Source: Clostridia bacterium (lineage in GTDB: Bacteria; Bacillota; Clostridia; Oscillospirales; CAG-272). From it: 52,065 bases of DNA. The notes beneath the pieces were generated by a model. That model was not told where the DNA came from and made no database searches. It worked only from the letters and a program-made list of their open reading frames with translations. The position numbers and the translations under genes are program-made. Below are positions 42,680-52,021 of the stretch, piece after piece; position 1 is the stretch's first letter; each line of letters opens with the position of its first letter. The stretch spans positions 1 through 52,065 of the forward strand of contig JAQYLJ010000059.1 in the NCBI GenBank assembly GCA_028720145.1, written 5' to 3'.

Positions 42680-44878
42680 TCAGAACAGTTTTGTGTTCCG
42701 AATGATCTTATAGCCGTTCGCCGTCAGCAACCAGTACGCGTCGTCTAACAGTTGATAATCGTATTTGATGACATCGACCGACTCTTCCGAACACTTATCT
42801 CTTTCGGCGACGATTTTCCTAAATTCCACAAGACCGTCAAAGGTCGTCAGGTTCCCGTGCCGGCGGACCGCATAATTCTTGCCGTTGGTATGTCGCGGTT
42901 TCCCGTCCGTCCCGACGGTTTCTTCGTCCCGAATCTGCAAACGGCTCGCAGGAATCATGCCTTTGCTGATCATAAAGGAATTCCACCGCTGATGCTCGTG
43001 AATCGCCATGTTTCTTCTCCTCGATTCGGCGAAGTCCAAAGAGTACGATATGATCGGCTTTCCATTCGCGGTGACGGAGTATTTGCCGGTATCGGGCAGA
43101 TCAGTCCCCGCATAATGCCGCAGATACTCTTCCTCGGAAAGACCCGGGCTCTCGGTTTCCGTCGCCTCGCAATAATCCAACCCCATCAGATTCAGTTTGG
43201 AACGCAAACTCAGACAGCAGTAGAGACTGGACTCCCTCTCCAACTGAGACTTGCGCATATACCAGTTTCGGTAGGATTGATCGTGGTTTTTCTTGATATA
43301 CTCGTCATTCACCTCGACGCCGTCACCATGGGTGATCCCGTATTCCAAATCATAGACTTCATTTCTCATCTGTGCCATGCGATAGATTTTGTCACCGGTG
43401 ATTTTGTCGATATGATAGACCACATCGCGTTCATTCCCTATGAAATAGCAGCCCGACTCTTCCAAAAGGGTTTGTTCCTTATGCCATACTCGCACCTTGA
43501 CGAAGATCACGAGGTTCTTGAGATTCCATTCCTCGCGTTTCTCGACCAGTTTTTGCGCCATGTCGATGTTCTCGAGATCGGTCCCGAATGCGATCACCAC
43601 GAAATTCGCGTCATGCTCGCGTCGCGTGACGACCGTTCGGATTTGGCGATAGAACGCGCAATCGTTGATATCCAGTCGATAGTATGTTTCTTCCGCCGGT
43701 TGCGTCGGCAACGGAAGATAGTCTTCTGCTTTGAGGTCGGAGCACTCCTGCTGATAGCGGTAGTAGTTGTGATTGAGATTTTTGTTGTTTTCGGCGGCGT
43801 CCTTGTCGAAAATATGGTACTTGACTTTTTTGAGTACGGGGTCCCCGTTCCCCTGTGTTAAGAACTGATTGTTCGCCACGGAAGTCAGGAACAGCTGCTG
43901 ATTGGTTTTTCCGAATCCGATCAACAGTACATTGATATCGACGTTTTCCCGAATCAACGATGTCGTATAGTCGATTTGCTCTTCGTCCATAAACTTCGAC
44001 AGGGGGTATCTGTCGATAAAATCCATGGCGATCTTCTGATATTTGTTTACATAATGAATGCAACCGAACCCGTCGGAAACGACATCTCCGTAGATGGTGT
44101 CATATCGAGGATCCCCGAACACGAATACCTTTGTTTTAAGAAACAATCGTTTTTGCAGGTCCTCCGACGCCGAACGAATATGGTCGATGATGGTCTCGCA
44201 AATCAGGATGTTTTTCTCATCATCGCCCGTGTTTACGACAAGAATATACTCTCTGTCGAACTTCTTGACCAATTTGAAGATTCTCCGAATCACGCTGTCG
44301 TATGTATGCGACGAGAGGAAAGCGATCCGCCGCATATACAGTTGCTCGCTCTCTTTCCCCGAGATATCGTCGACGATGACTTTATTTCTCTTGTGATCGC
44401 TCAAATAAATGCTGATATTCTCGGGATTGTTCCCGAATAAGAACAACTTATCTTTCCTCGTCATGGTCGCCCGGAACGCCTGAAATGCGCACCAGAGATA
44501 CTGATTTGTCAGCGAAATCGTGAAAACCAAAGCGTTGAGTGTCACCAAGACGAAACAGAAGTAAATGGTGAAACCGTAAAACGCATCCGCCTGCATCAAT
44601 TTCTCGATATTGGTGATATTGTATTTCAAAACCACCAAATTGATGATATCGCCGACGGCACCGAAAAAAGCGTTCAGGAATCCTTTCCCCGCATACAGAT
44701 ACCCGATAAAATACAGGGGGACGGCGGTTAGAAAGATGATGGCGCACTTCCCTCTTTTGAAACTGCGCAGGAATGCGATTCTGTGCGCTCTCTTTTTCAT
44801 AAAAATGTTGACGAGCACGATCAGAAGCTCCAAAATCAACACGGCAAAACACAGAATCGACACGAAGCGAAAGACCAT
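42680..44878 (-). CDS. Membrane protein with two Rossmann-like domains and a C-terminal RyR-like domain
   Basis: A 732-residue protein. It has three N-terminal membrane helices (about 4-27, 45-63, 103-123). A first Rossmann-like domain (KLFLFGNNPENISIYLS, 144-160) resembles TrkA-N/RCK modules. A second (DINVLLIGFGKTNQQLF, 314-330) has the GxGxxN nucleotide-binding loop. The C-terminal region (AIHEHQRWNSFMISKGM, 625-641, followed by DYQLLDDAYWLLTANGYKI) fits the RyR domain pattern E-H-x-R-W...GY. The arrangement resembles RCK-gated channels, but no pore loop is evident. It may sense a nucleotide at the membrane, possibly in defence or stress. GAGGAGAAAAA precedes the ATG. Confidence 0.68.
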   Translation of the reverse strand: MVFRFVSILCFAVLILELLIVLVNIFMKKRAHRIAFLRSFKRGKCAIIFLTAVPLYFIGYLYAGKGFLNAFFGAVGDIINLVVLKYNITNIEKLMQADAFYGFTIYFCFVLVTLNALVFTISLTNQYLWCAFQAFRATMTRKDKLFLFGNNPENISIYLSDHKRNKVIVDDISGKESEQLYMRRIAFLSSHTYDSVIRRIFKLVKKFDREYILVVNTGDDEKNILICETIIDHIRSASEDLQKRLFLKTKVFVFGDPRYDTIYGDVVSDGFGCIHYVNKYQKIAMDFIDRYPLSKFMDEEQIDYTTSLIRENVDINVLLIGFGKTNQQLFLTSVANNQFLTQGNGDPVLKKVKYHIFDKDAAENNKNLNHNYYRYQQECSDLKAEDYLPLPTQPAEETYYRLDINDCAFYRQIRTVVTRREHDANFVVIAFGTDLENIDMAQKLVEKREEWNLKNLVIFVKVRVWHKEQTLLEESGCYFIGNERDVVYHIDKITGDKIYRMAQMRNEVYDLEYGITHGDGVEVNDEYIKKNHDQSYRNWYMRKSQLERESSLYCCLSLRSKLNLMGLDYCEATETESPGLSEEEYLRHYAGTDLPDTGKYSVTANGKPIISYSLDFAESRRRNMAIHEHQRWNSFMISKGMIPASRLQIRDEETVGTDGKPRHTNGKNYAVRRHGNLTTFDGLVEFRKIVAERDKCSEESVDVIKYDYQLLDDAYWLLTANGYKIIRNTKLF

Positions 44879-45122
44879 AGATTTTTCTCCTCACTTGGCA
44901 TTTGAACAGACGCGTTTTCCATGCGCGTCATGGGATGTCGGAAGCTCTTATCCCTTTCCCGATAGACTCCCCTCGCATCTTCCGCTTCTTTCGTAGCGGT
45001 GACGGTACGGTACTTTTCGGTGTGACCGTCAAAGCGTGCCGTCCGTGAGATGGACGGAAAAGCGCATGGATTCAAAAGTGACCGAAAACGAATGAAAACG
45101 GGAAACGACGCTTGCCATGACC
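44879..45122 (-). other. Long leader or remnant between promoter and RyR-protein gene
   Basis: If the promoter at 45123-45152 is used, the mRNA has a leader of about 240 nt. It contains a 6-bp hairpin (CCGTCC/GGACGG, 45039-45057) and repeated GACGGT/ACCGTC boxes near 44990-45030. In one frame short peptides such as FDGHTEKYRTVTATKEAED can be read without a proper start. This may be a decayed gene or non-coding leader; nothing else is recognised. Confidence 0.35.
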
Positions 45123-45152
45123 AGTATAGCACAGAAACAGCGGCATTGTCCA
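45123..45152 (-). promoter_or_regulatory. Sigma-A type promoter for the RyR-protein gene
   Basis: On the minus strand TGGACA (45152-45147) and TATACT (45128-45123) are 18 bp apart, each one mismatch from consensus. The start codon is about 245 bp away. Confidence 0.6.
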
Positions 45153-45276
45153 TATTCCATGCAAACAATACTATTCTTTTTGATTCGGCTATCAACCATG
45201 CGGCAACGGCTCTCTCCGTCGGATTCCGTTCGGGAGTCATTTGAAACGGAAAAAACTTCGGATATCGGAGAATCTC

Positions 45277-45305
45277 TGGAACGGAAGTGAAAAAGATGCT
45301 ATACT
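45277..45305 (+). promoter_or_regulatory. Probable extended -10 promoter for the BspA-like gene
   Basis: TATACT (45300-45305) is preceded by TGC (extended -10). A weak -35, TGGAAC, lies 17 bp upstream (45277-45282). The gene starts about 100 bp downstream. Confidence 0.5.
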
Positions 45306-45407
45306 GCAAGCGGATACTCGTTACAATCTGAACGGTATCTGCCCGCAGAAGAAAAAATCCGCGGGAGCTCATACGGACGAAAATACAAAGAGAGGAACAG
45401 ACAGACC

Positions 45408-45824
45408 ATGCCGGAGAAAAAGGTGATCACCATCAGCGGCGACAAGCGCGTCGTCGCGCATCATGAACTCGATGCCGATGATGATAGGATCGTGGAAATA
45501 CAGATCCCCTCTTCGATCGAGGAACTGGAATCGTCCGTTCTGGAAAATGCAAAACTGTCCATCGTGCGCGTATTTTACGAAGGGACCGTTTCCGACTGGA
45601 GAAGAATCAAAAAGGGGTCTTTGGAGCACATCACCGTCAAACATGATTGGTACGGCTATTATCATCATAATGCGCCACTCGAAACGACCGACAAAGAGTC
45701 CTACATGAACTGGATTCTCTGTAAGGATGTGACGATTATCTGCTCCGACGGGACGATACCGGACGATGAAGAAGAGAATAAGAAGAACCCCGCCCGCGTT
45801 TCTTCGTCCGAGCACTGGGACTGA
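45408..45824 (+). CDS. Short BspA-like leucine-rich-repeat protein
   Basis: A 138-residue protein without signal peptide. The segments IVEIQIPSSIEELESSVL, VFYEGTVSDWRRIKKGSLEHITV and CKDVTIICSDGTI correspond to the repeat pattern and the typical last repeat (YYEGT...W..I...V.CSDG.I) of BspA-like LRR_5 surface proteins. Most such proteins are large and exported. This one has only the last one or two repeats and no export signal, so it may be a remnant or a small cytoplasmic member. AGAGG lies 12 nt before the ATG. It has its own promoter and terminator. Confidence 0.62.
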   Translation: MPEKKVITISGDKRVVAHHELDADDDRIVEIQIPSSIEELESSVLENAKLSIVRVFYEGTVSDWRRIKKGSLEHITVKHDWYGYYHHNAPLETTDKESYMNWILCKDVTIICSDGTIPDDEEENKKNPARVSSSEHWD

Positions 45825-45866
45825 ACGAAAACGGAAAACGGCGCAACGGAGGGACGCACAAAATAA

Positions 45867-45896
45867 GAGCCGCATCGGATATGACCGATGCGGTTC
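45867..45896. terminator. Bidirectional hairpin terminator
   Basis: A 9-bp perfect stem CCGCATCGG/CCGATGCGG, extendable to 12-13 pairs, closes a 6-nt loop. On the minus strand it is followed by TTATTTTG, on the plus strand by ATGTTATG. It separates the BspA-like gene from the convergent isomerase fragment. Confidence 0.72.
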
Positions 45897-45936
45897 TATG
45901 TTATGCAAAAGAGCCATGCCACAGGCAAGAGGTAAA

Positions 45937-46185
45937 TTACAAATGCGCCCAAATGTCCCGCCAATAACCGAAAGTGGCGGCAATTCTCTCGTCCGACTCC
46001 GGGTATTTGCACACGAAGCGGCAGCCCGGTGCACTCTCTATGGTCATCACGCCGTCAAACTCCAATTCCTTGACCGCGCGCGCAACCTCTTCCACCTTCA
46101 GACAGCCGTCTTCGAGAAAATAGTGCATATCCTCGATCCCGTCGTTGTTGTGTATTTTCTTGTCGGTTTTCGGTATTGACACCAT
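45937..46185 (-). pseudogene. C-terminal fragment of a sugar phosphate isomerase/epimerase-like TIM-barrel protein
   Basis: The 82-residue frame contains KIHNNDGIEDMH, a gap and LKVEEVARAVKELEFDGVMTIES. This matches the end of xylose-isomerase-like TIM barrels (metal-binding HDNDG..D.H, then a final strand ending in E). The family has about 270 residues, so roughly the first 190 are missing. The first ATG overlaps a -10 box and has no ribosome site, so translation is unlikely. The upstream 140 bp do not continue the fold. I regard it as a broken gene. Confidence 0.6.
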
Positions 46186-46212
46186 TATACGCGGCGCATG
46201 GGCAGATTACAA
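46184..46212 (-). promoter_or_regulatory. Promoter-like sequence at the head of the isomerase fragment
   Basis: On the minus strand TTGTAA (46212-46207) and a perfect TATAAT (46189-46184) are 17 bp apart. The -10 box overlaps the first ATG of the fragment. It could be chance or a promoter left by rearrangement. Confidence 0.45.
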
Positions 46213-46328
46213 AGGACAAACGAAATTCGGATACTCTTTTTGACAGACTTCACAAAACCGATTGGCTGTTTTCGGCAACTTGACGCTCGCTCGCACCGAC
46301 TCCGAATCGGCTCGCAAACTGCGTCATA

Positions 46329-48896
46329 TCAATCTTTTTGCCCAATGTAGCAGCCGCCCTTGTTCTCACGCTTGGCTTTATACAGCGCCTCGTCCGCGCG
46401 TTCGATCAGTTCGAGTGTGGGCATATCGTCTCCTCCGCCCATCACCACGCCACACGAACACGACAGTGCGAGACTTTCGGTCACATAGCTTTCACGGCAT
46501 TTTTTGCAAATCTCGGTTGCCTTATTTACTGCCGCTTCCTCTGTCATGTTTTTGAATATCACGACAAACTCGTCTCCGCCGTATCGGCACACATAATCGT
46601 CGGTTCGTGTGCATCGTTTCAGTAGTTCGCAAAAGGCCGAAATCATTTTGTCGCCCACATCGTGCCCGTAGGTATCGTTGACCTTTTTCAGGTTATCAAG
46701 ATCGAAAATACACAGAGCGATAGGCGTATGCTCCTTGCTTAACTGCTCCATTGCTGCGTTAAGCCCACGGCGGTTAAGAAGCCCCGTCATAAAATCGTGA
46801 TGTGCCTCGTTCATCAAAATGTTAACACGCCTGTGAGTGGCTGCCTCGTCAACCATGTGTTGCACTTTTTTACGCAGGTCGAAAACGGGGTGGAGCTTGC
46901 ATAAAAAGTCGTCCGCCTCCAATGCGAGGGGCATCTCCTTCATATGCGCACTATCGGGTATGATCGCCAGCACGGGGATCTGCCAATAGCCCGATTCACT
47001 GCGTAGGTACCGCATGATCTTTGCCGCGCCGCCGTCGGGCAGAGACATACTTAAAATAATTGCGGATATTGCCTCCCCCTCTTCGTTTATTCTTTCAATT
47101 ACGCTCTGTGCGTCTGAAGCCCGAATGACATGATAGTCCCCCTCGAATAAGCGGCTGACTCTATCTTGAAAGCCGGCATCCTCGTCGGCAATCAGCACAG
47201 CATATTTATCGGGTAATGAACAAATAGTTTGCCTGCGGGGTAGTTCGGTATTTTTACGCTGAACGGCAAGCAGACTTTCAAACTCCCCTGCGGGCATAGG
47301 TTTTGAAAGGAAGTAGCCCTGCACATAGTCACAGCCCATTGTTTGCAGTCTGCGCATCTGCTCCCTTGTTTCCACGCCCTCGGCAACGACTTTCAGATTC
47401 AGTCTGTGTGCCATGTTTATGACATCGTTGAGTATGCTGTTTTCAAGGGGTTTCGATGTTTCGTTGCGGACAAATCTCATATCCAGTTTTAACACATCCA
47501 GCTTCATCCGACTCAACATACTAAGCGACGAATATCCGCTTCCGAAATCGTCCATCTCGATATCGAACCCCAATTTGCGCAGATTGTCGACAGTGGAGAT
47601 CATCTGCTCCCTGTTTTCCGCATAGGTGCTTTCCGTAATTTCCAGGTGTAAATGGCAAGGGTCCACACCGTATTTTCGGATGAGCTCCGCAAAATAATTC
47701 TCCGGGTCGGATCTGTATATATCCACCCTAGAGACATTGACCGATACGGGAACGAGCGGATAACCCCTATCCTTCCAGTCCTTCAGCTTGATGCAGACCT
47801 GTTCCCAAACATACTTGTCAAGGCGGAATATAAACCCGTTTTTTTCAAACAGGGGAATAAACACATTCGGGGGTATTACGCCGTAGACGGGATGACTCCA
47901 CCTGACCAATGCCTCTGCGCCTACCAAAGAACTGTCGGTCAAGCAGTATTTCGGCTGAAAATATACCACGAATTGCCCTTCCGTCAAGGCGCTCTCCATC
48001 ACATCGGTAATCGCCTTTTCCTTGATGAGCTTATCCCGAAGTTCATCGTCATAGACGGCAAAAAACTGATTGTAGGTGCCCTTGATACTGTTTACGGCAA
48101 GCATAGCCCTGTCACACATCTGCTCAACCGAGACAGAGCGGTCGGTGATATGGTATATGCCCCAACGCATCACCAACTTTTTCATGCGGGAAGAAAAATA
48201 CTCGTTGTACTTACCGATACTGTCTTTATCGGTTTCCTCCTGCAAGCAGACAAACCTATCTGCGGAAAACCTGCCGAATACGCCGCTATTGCCGATCATC
48301 TTGCGCATAAAAGCGGCTATTTCCTTCAACACCTCGTCGCCCGCCTCCACGCCGTAAATGTCGTTGAAGAGCTTGAAGTTTTCGATGTTGGAACAGACGA
48401 TACAGTAGTCTTTATCGGGGTTTTCCTGCAGTCTCGCCTGAACCGTTTCAAAAAAGTGCTCCTTTGTATAGATGCCCGTCAGCCGATCATAGCGCAGTTG
48501 GTTGACCATTGCGGCCGTTTCCCTCAACTTGATGATGCTTTCAATGCGGTGCAATATGACCTGAGGGCGGTAGGGTTTGGGCACAAAATCGGTCGCGCCA
48601 TGCGCGAGTGCCGTAACCTCCGCCTCTTCGCTGTTGCCTTCGGTGAGCACGATTACGGGTATTAGCGAAAGCTCTTTATCTTCCTTGATCTTATCCAAAA
48701 AGGAATAGCCGTCCATTACGGGCATCATCACATCCAACAGTATCAGCGCGATACCCTCTTTCCCCCGTAAAAGCTCCAACGCCTCTTTTCCATGCTCTGC
48801 TTGCAATACGCTGTATTGATCCCCGAGTATTTCAGCAAGCATCTCACGGTTGATTTCGTTGTCGTCGACAATTAGAATCTCTTTTTTTCGCTCCAT
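46329..48896 (-). CDS. Response regulator with REC-GGDEF-EAL-REC-GGDEF architecture
   Basis: A cytoplasmic signalling protein of about 855 residues. Domains in order: REC with phospho-acceptor Asp near 55 (LLDVMMPVMDG); a degenerate GGDEF domain (FSADRF in place of GGDEF, near 215); an EAL phosphodiesterase domain with EALVRW, DDFGSGYSSL and AEGVET; a second REC in which the acceptor Asp appears replaced (ILSMSLPDGG); and an intact GGDEF diguanylate cyclase (RYGGDEF, near 775). It should both make and break c-di-GMP under phosphorelay control. The start at 48896 follows GAGAG; an alternative at 48917 overlaps the hpt stop by ATGA. Confidence 0.88.
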   Translation of the reverse strand: MERKKEILIVDDNEINREMLAEILGDQYSVLQAEHGKEALELLRGKEGIALILLDVMMPVMDGYSFLDKIKEDKELSLIPVIVLTEGNSEEAEVTALAHGATDFVPKPYRPQVILHRIESIIKLRETAAMVNQLRYDRLTGIYTKEHFFETVQARLQENPDKDYCIVCSNIENFKLFNDIYGVEAGDEVLKEIAAFMRKMIGNSGVFGRFSADRFVCLQEETDKDSIGKYNEYFSSRMKKLVMRWGIYHITDRSVSVEQMCDRAMLAVNSIKGTYNQFFAVYDDELRDKLIKEKAITDVMESALTEGQFVVYFQPKYCLTDSSLVGAEALVRWSHPVYGVIPPNVFIPLFEKNGFIFRLDKYVWEQVCIKLKDWKDRGYPLVPVSVNVSRVDIYRSDPENYFAELIRKYGVDPCHLHLEITESTYAENREQMISTVDNLRKLGFDIEMDDFGSGYSSLSMLSRMKLDVLKLDMRFVRNETSKPLENSILNDVINMAHRLNLKVVAEGVETREQMRRLQTMGCDYVQGYFLSKPMPAGEFESLLAVQRKNTELPRRQTICSLPDKYAVLIADEDAGFQDRVSRLFEGDYHVIRASDAQSVIERINEEGEAISAIILSMSLPDGGAAKIMRYLRSESGYWQIPVLAIIPDSAHMKEMPLALEADDFLCKLHPVFDLRKKVQHMVDEAATHRRVNILMNEAHHDFMTGLLNRRGLNAAMEQLSKEHTPIALCIFDLDNLKKVNDTYGHDVGDKMISAFCELLKRCTRTDDYVCRYGGDEFVVIFKNMTEEAAVNKATEICKKCRESYVTESLALSCSCGVVMGGGDDMPTLELIERADEALYKAKRENKGGCYIGQKD

Positions 48897-48913
48897 ATGT
48901 TTTCTCTCAATAA

Positions 48914-49276
48914 TCATTTGTTAAGGTATTCGCAGATTGTCTGCACGGTAACGGCATATTCTCTTTCCGTGTCATTCATAAGCAGGTATGCGCTCTCGGG
49001 AATCCCCTCGCCCTCGCCGCGGAGCTCTTCGCACAGCTTGGAAGACGACTCCCGAAGCGTGGCAAAACCGAGGTTTGCACAGACGCCTTTCAGCGTATGC
49101 ACGGCGAGGAAAGCCCCCTTTCTATCCCCGATTTCCATGCTTGCGGATAAATCGCCAAAGCTTTTATCTTCTAAAAACTTCGCAAGAAACCGTTCGATAA
49201 GACTCACGCTCGGTATGCGCCCCGATACTTCCGCATAGCTTCCGCCTACTTTTTTATAAAACTCTTCTATATTCAT
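48914..49276 (-). CDS. Hpt phosphotransfer domain protein
   Basis: A 120-residue helical protein with the phospho-accepting His in AVHTLKGVCANLGF (near 59). Hpt proteins shuttle phosphate between the REC domain of a hybrid kinase and a downstream response regulator. It sits between the hybrid kinase and the REC-GGDEF-EAL protein and is coupled to the latter by an ATGA overlap. The three therefore form one phosphorelay. CAGGAAAAA precedes the ATG. Confidence 0.88.
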   Translation of the reverse strand: MNIEEFYKKVGGSYAEVSGRIPSVSLIERFLAKFLEDKSFGDLSASMEIGDRKGAFLAVHTLKGVCANLGFATLRESSSKLCEELRGEGEGIPESAYLLMNDTEREYAVTVQTICEYLNK

Positions 49277-49325
49277 TTTTTCCTGCCTTTACAATAGGGG
49301 CGTATTGGCATTGCCCCGTTTGCAA

Positions 49326-51953
49326 TTAACGATCAAGAATAGTATGTAAAGTTGCGATGAACTCCTTGATATCAATGGGCTTGGATAAAAAGTCGTTCAT
49401 ACCGCTGCGCAGTGCCTCTTTCCTGTCCTCGTCAAAGGCGTTTGCAGTCATTGCTACTACAGGGATATTTGCCAGCTTTTCGTCCGGTAAACTGCGGATG
49501 GCGCTCGTCGCCTCGTAGCCGTTCATAATGGGCATTTGTATATCCATAAGCACCACATCGTACACCGCATCTTCACAAGCACTGACCTTCTCCACTGCCT
49601 GTCTGCCGTTCTCTGCAACATCGACGACAAAGCCGCAACCTACGAGCAGTTCGATTGCAATTTCCCTGTTGAGCTCGTTGTCCTCGACGAGCAATACCTT
49701 TTTGTCTTTGAAAGACGCAACATCTACCGAGCTGAAGACGGTACTGTCCTTTTCCGACCGGCTCTTTCCCAAAGCCGTCAGCAAGGATTCCCGCAGATCA
49801 GACATAAACATCGGTTTCGAGCAGAACCCCGTAACGCCGGCGGCAAGTGCCTCTTCCTCGATGTCCTGCCAATCGTAAGCGGTTAAAATGATTATGGGCG
49901 TATCGTCGCCGAAACTCCTTATCTGTCTTGTGACTTCAATTCCGTTCATATCGGGCAGGCGCCAATCGATGATATAGGCGTGGAACCCGTCGCCAAGCTC
50001 CAATGCCTGCCTTGCACGAAGAACCGCTTCCTTGCCGGAAAGCGTCCACTCGGAGCGCATACCCACCTGAACAAGCATTTTGGTTACGCTGTCGCAGGTG
50101 AAAAAGTCGTCATCCACCACAAGGGCTTTCAGCCCTTCAAGCTCGGTAATCTTTTCGACCGTTCTGCGTTCGGATTGCAGGCGGAGTGTTAAGCGTATGA
50201 TAAACTCCGTACCGACGCCCTTCTCGGACTTGACCTCGATGGTCCCCCCCATCATATCAATGATGTTTTTGGAGATAGCCATACCGAGTCCCGTGCCCTG
50301 GATTCTGCTGACCGTGGAGGAATGCTCCCTCTCAAACGGTTCGAAAATACGGCTGACAAATTCCTCGCTCATTCCGATACCCGTATCTTTCACACGGATT
50401 TCGTAGCTGCCCATCCCCTCGGATGCGCCGCTTACTTGGGCTACCCGGACGGAAACCGTCCCGCCGGGAGGGGTAAATTTCACGGCGTTGGAAAGCAGGT
50501 TGAGCAAAACTTGGTTGATGCGCATCTTATCGCAATAGACATCCTCGTCCACGACGTCGATTACATCCATATACAAGTCCAGTTGTTTTGCGTGTATCTG
50601 ACCGGCGATGATTGTCTTTAGGTCGTGGAGCAGATCGGAGAGGTTGACCTCGGTTTCGTCAAGACTGATCTTTCCGCTCTCTATCCGGCTCATATCGAGT
50701 ATATCGTTGATGAGCGAGAGCAGGTGGTTGCCCGAAGAGAGTATTTTTGCCAGATAGTCCTTTACCTTTCCGGTATTCTCAACATCGGCTGCCGCAAGCG
50801 TGGCGAATCCTATGATGGCGTTCATAGGCGTTCGGATATCGTGCGACATATTGCTTAAGAAGGTGCTCTTTGCACGGTTCGCGCTCTGTGCGGCGGCAAC
50901 TGCCCCTTCCAAAGTCTGACTAATCTCCTTTTCCTTGGTTCGGTCGGAGAGGACGAGGATATACTTTTTCTGCTTGAGTATGTCTCTGCACAGCGCAACG
51001 ACATGGAACCAGCGCTCGTTCCCCGTCTTTTGGTGGATATACTCCCTGTCCCAATCCCGCTGCTCACCGGGGAGAATCTCGCCGAGCTTATCCAAGATCA
51101 GCACGGTATCCTTGTCCCGTACAAGCCGGTCAACGACGCGGATATTCTCACGGGCAGAGCTTTCGCTGATCCCCACGAGCCGTTCGATATTCGGGCTGAT
51201 ATAATCCACACGGAAATCTTCGGCATCGAGCATTATAAAGATATCGTCCGTGTTGCTTGTCAGTATTGAGAACAGCTCTTCACGGTATTTTAATTCGCTG
51301 TCCTTTTCCTCGAGATTATGACGGTAACGCCAGACGAAAAACGCGCCTAGAAAAACGATCAATATCAGGGCAATTCCCGAAATGGCGAGAGCAGAGCTAA
51401 CCTGCAGCTTGTGCATACTCTGATTGACAACCGAGGCAGGCACTACACCCAACAGCATCCAATCCTCGAAACCCGTCGACTGATAAACGAGATAATAGCT
51501 TGTCCCGCCCAGCTCAAATGTGGTATCGCCCGAATTACCCTGTTGAAAATCTTCCTGTATGGCTGCAATCTGCTCTTCGGTCAGATCGCTGTTATTTCTG
51601 AGTGTCGCTAAAAAATTGTGTATGTCGGGAAGAGACTCGGGAGAATTATCCACCAACACCCGACCGTCGCCGTGGACGACATAGCTCCCCGAAGTCCCCT
51701 CGTATGCCTGTAGCTTCAACGAATGGATCAGGTCGGCGTTATCGAAGCTGATTGCAATGGAATTGTAGCTGAAAGCCATCTCGGAACGACCTTCGGGTAT
51801 GACCGAAAAAGTACCCTCGGCAGGGACGGCAAACAGCACGATTTCGGGCTTGCCGGGCACCACCGAATAAATGACGACATCCTGCTTCTGTACGACAAGC
51901 TCTTCCAACTTATCTTTCAGGTCAATGTAACCGCTTCTCCCGTCGGCAGTCAT
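49326..51953 (-). CDS. Hybrid sensor histidine kinase lacking its N-terminus
   Basis: The readable 875 residues contain the second half of an extracytoplasmic sensor (dCACHE-like, about 1-180), a membrane helix (185-208), a PAS domain (225-340), HisKA with the phospho-His in SHDIRTP (H371), a HATPase domain, and two REC domains (IIDWRLPDMNG; VVLMDIQMPIMNG). A full protein would begin with a first membrane helix and the first half of the sensor. Before the only ATG there is no ribosome site; an in-frame TGA follows six codons further upstream. The gene is therefore probably cut at its 5' end and may not be expressed normally. Confidence 0.82.
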   Translation of the reverse strand: MTADGRSGYIDLKDKLEELVVQKQDVVIYSVVPGKPEIVLFAVPAEGTFSVIPEGRSEMAFSYNSIAISFDNADLIHSLKLQAYEGTSGSYVVHGDGRVLVDNSPESLPDIHNFLATLRNNSDLTEEQIAAIQEDFQQGNSGDTTFELGGTSYYLVYQSTGFEDWMLLGVVPASVVNQSMHKLQVSSALAISGIALILIVFLGAFFVWRYRHNLEEKDSELKYREELFSILTSNTDDIFIMLDAEDFRVDYISPNIERLVGISESSARENIRVVDRLVRDKDTVLILDKLGEILPGEQRDWDREYIHQKTGNERWFHVVALCRDILKQKKYILVLSDRTKEKEISQTLEGAVAAAQSANRAKSTFLSNMSHDIRTPMNAIIGFATLAAADVENTGKVKDYLAKILSSGNHLLSLINDILDMSRIESGKISLDETEVNLSDLLHDLKTIIAGQIHAKQLDLYMDVIDVVDEDVYCDKMRINQVLLNLLSNAVKFTPPGGTVSVRVAQVSGASEGMGSYEIRVKDTGIGMSEEFVSRIFEPFEREHSSTVSRIQGTGLGMAISKNIIDMMGGTIEVKSEKGVGTEFIIRLTLRLQSERRTVEKITELEGLKALVVDDDFFTCDSVTKMLVQVGMRSEWTLSGKEAVLRARQALELGDGFHAYIIDWRLPDMNGIEVTRQIRSFGDDTPIIILTAYDWQDIEEEALAAGVTGFCSKPMFMSDLRESLLTALGKSRSEKDSTVFSSVDVASFKDKKVLLVEDNELNREIAIELLVGCGFVVDVAENGRQAVEKVSACEDAVYDVVLMDIQMPIMNGYEATSAIRSLPDEKLANIPVVAMTANAFDEDRKEALRSGMNDFLSKPIDIKEFIATLHTILDR

Positions 51954-52021
51954 ATAATCGCCGTTAGGTCAGTTTACAAGGAACTACACGCAGACCGTGA
52001 AACGGGCTGCTGACAACAAAC

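Noticed and set aside
44836-45372. A 178-codon minus-strand frame upstream of the RyR-protein gene
   Set aside because: It has no ribosome site, mixed composition, contains the promoter and runs into the RyR-protein gene in another frame. At most it covers the remains of a decayed gene.
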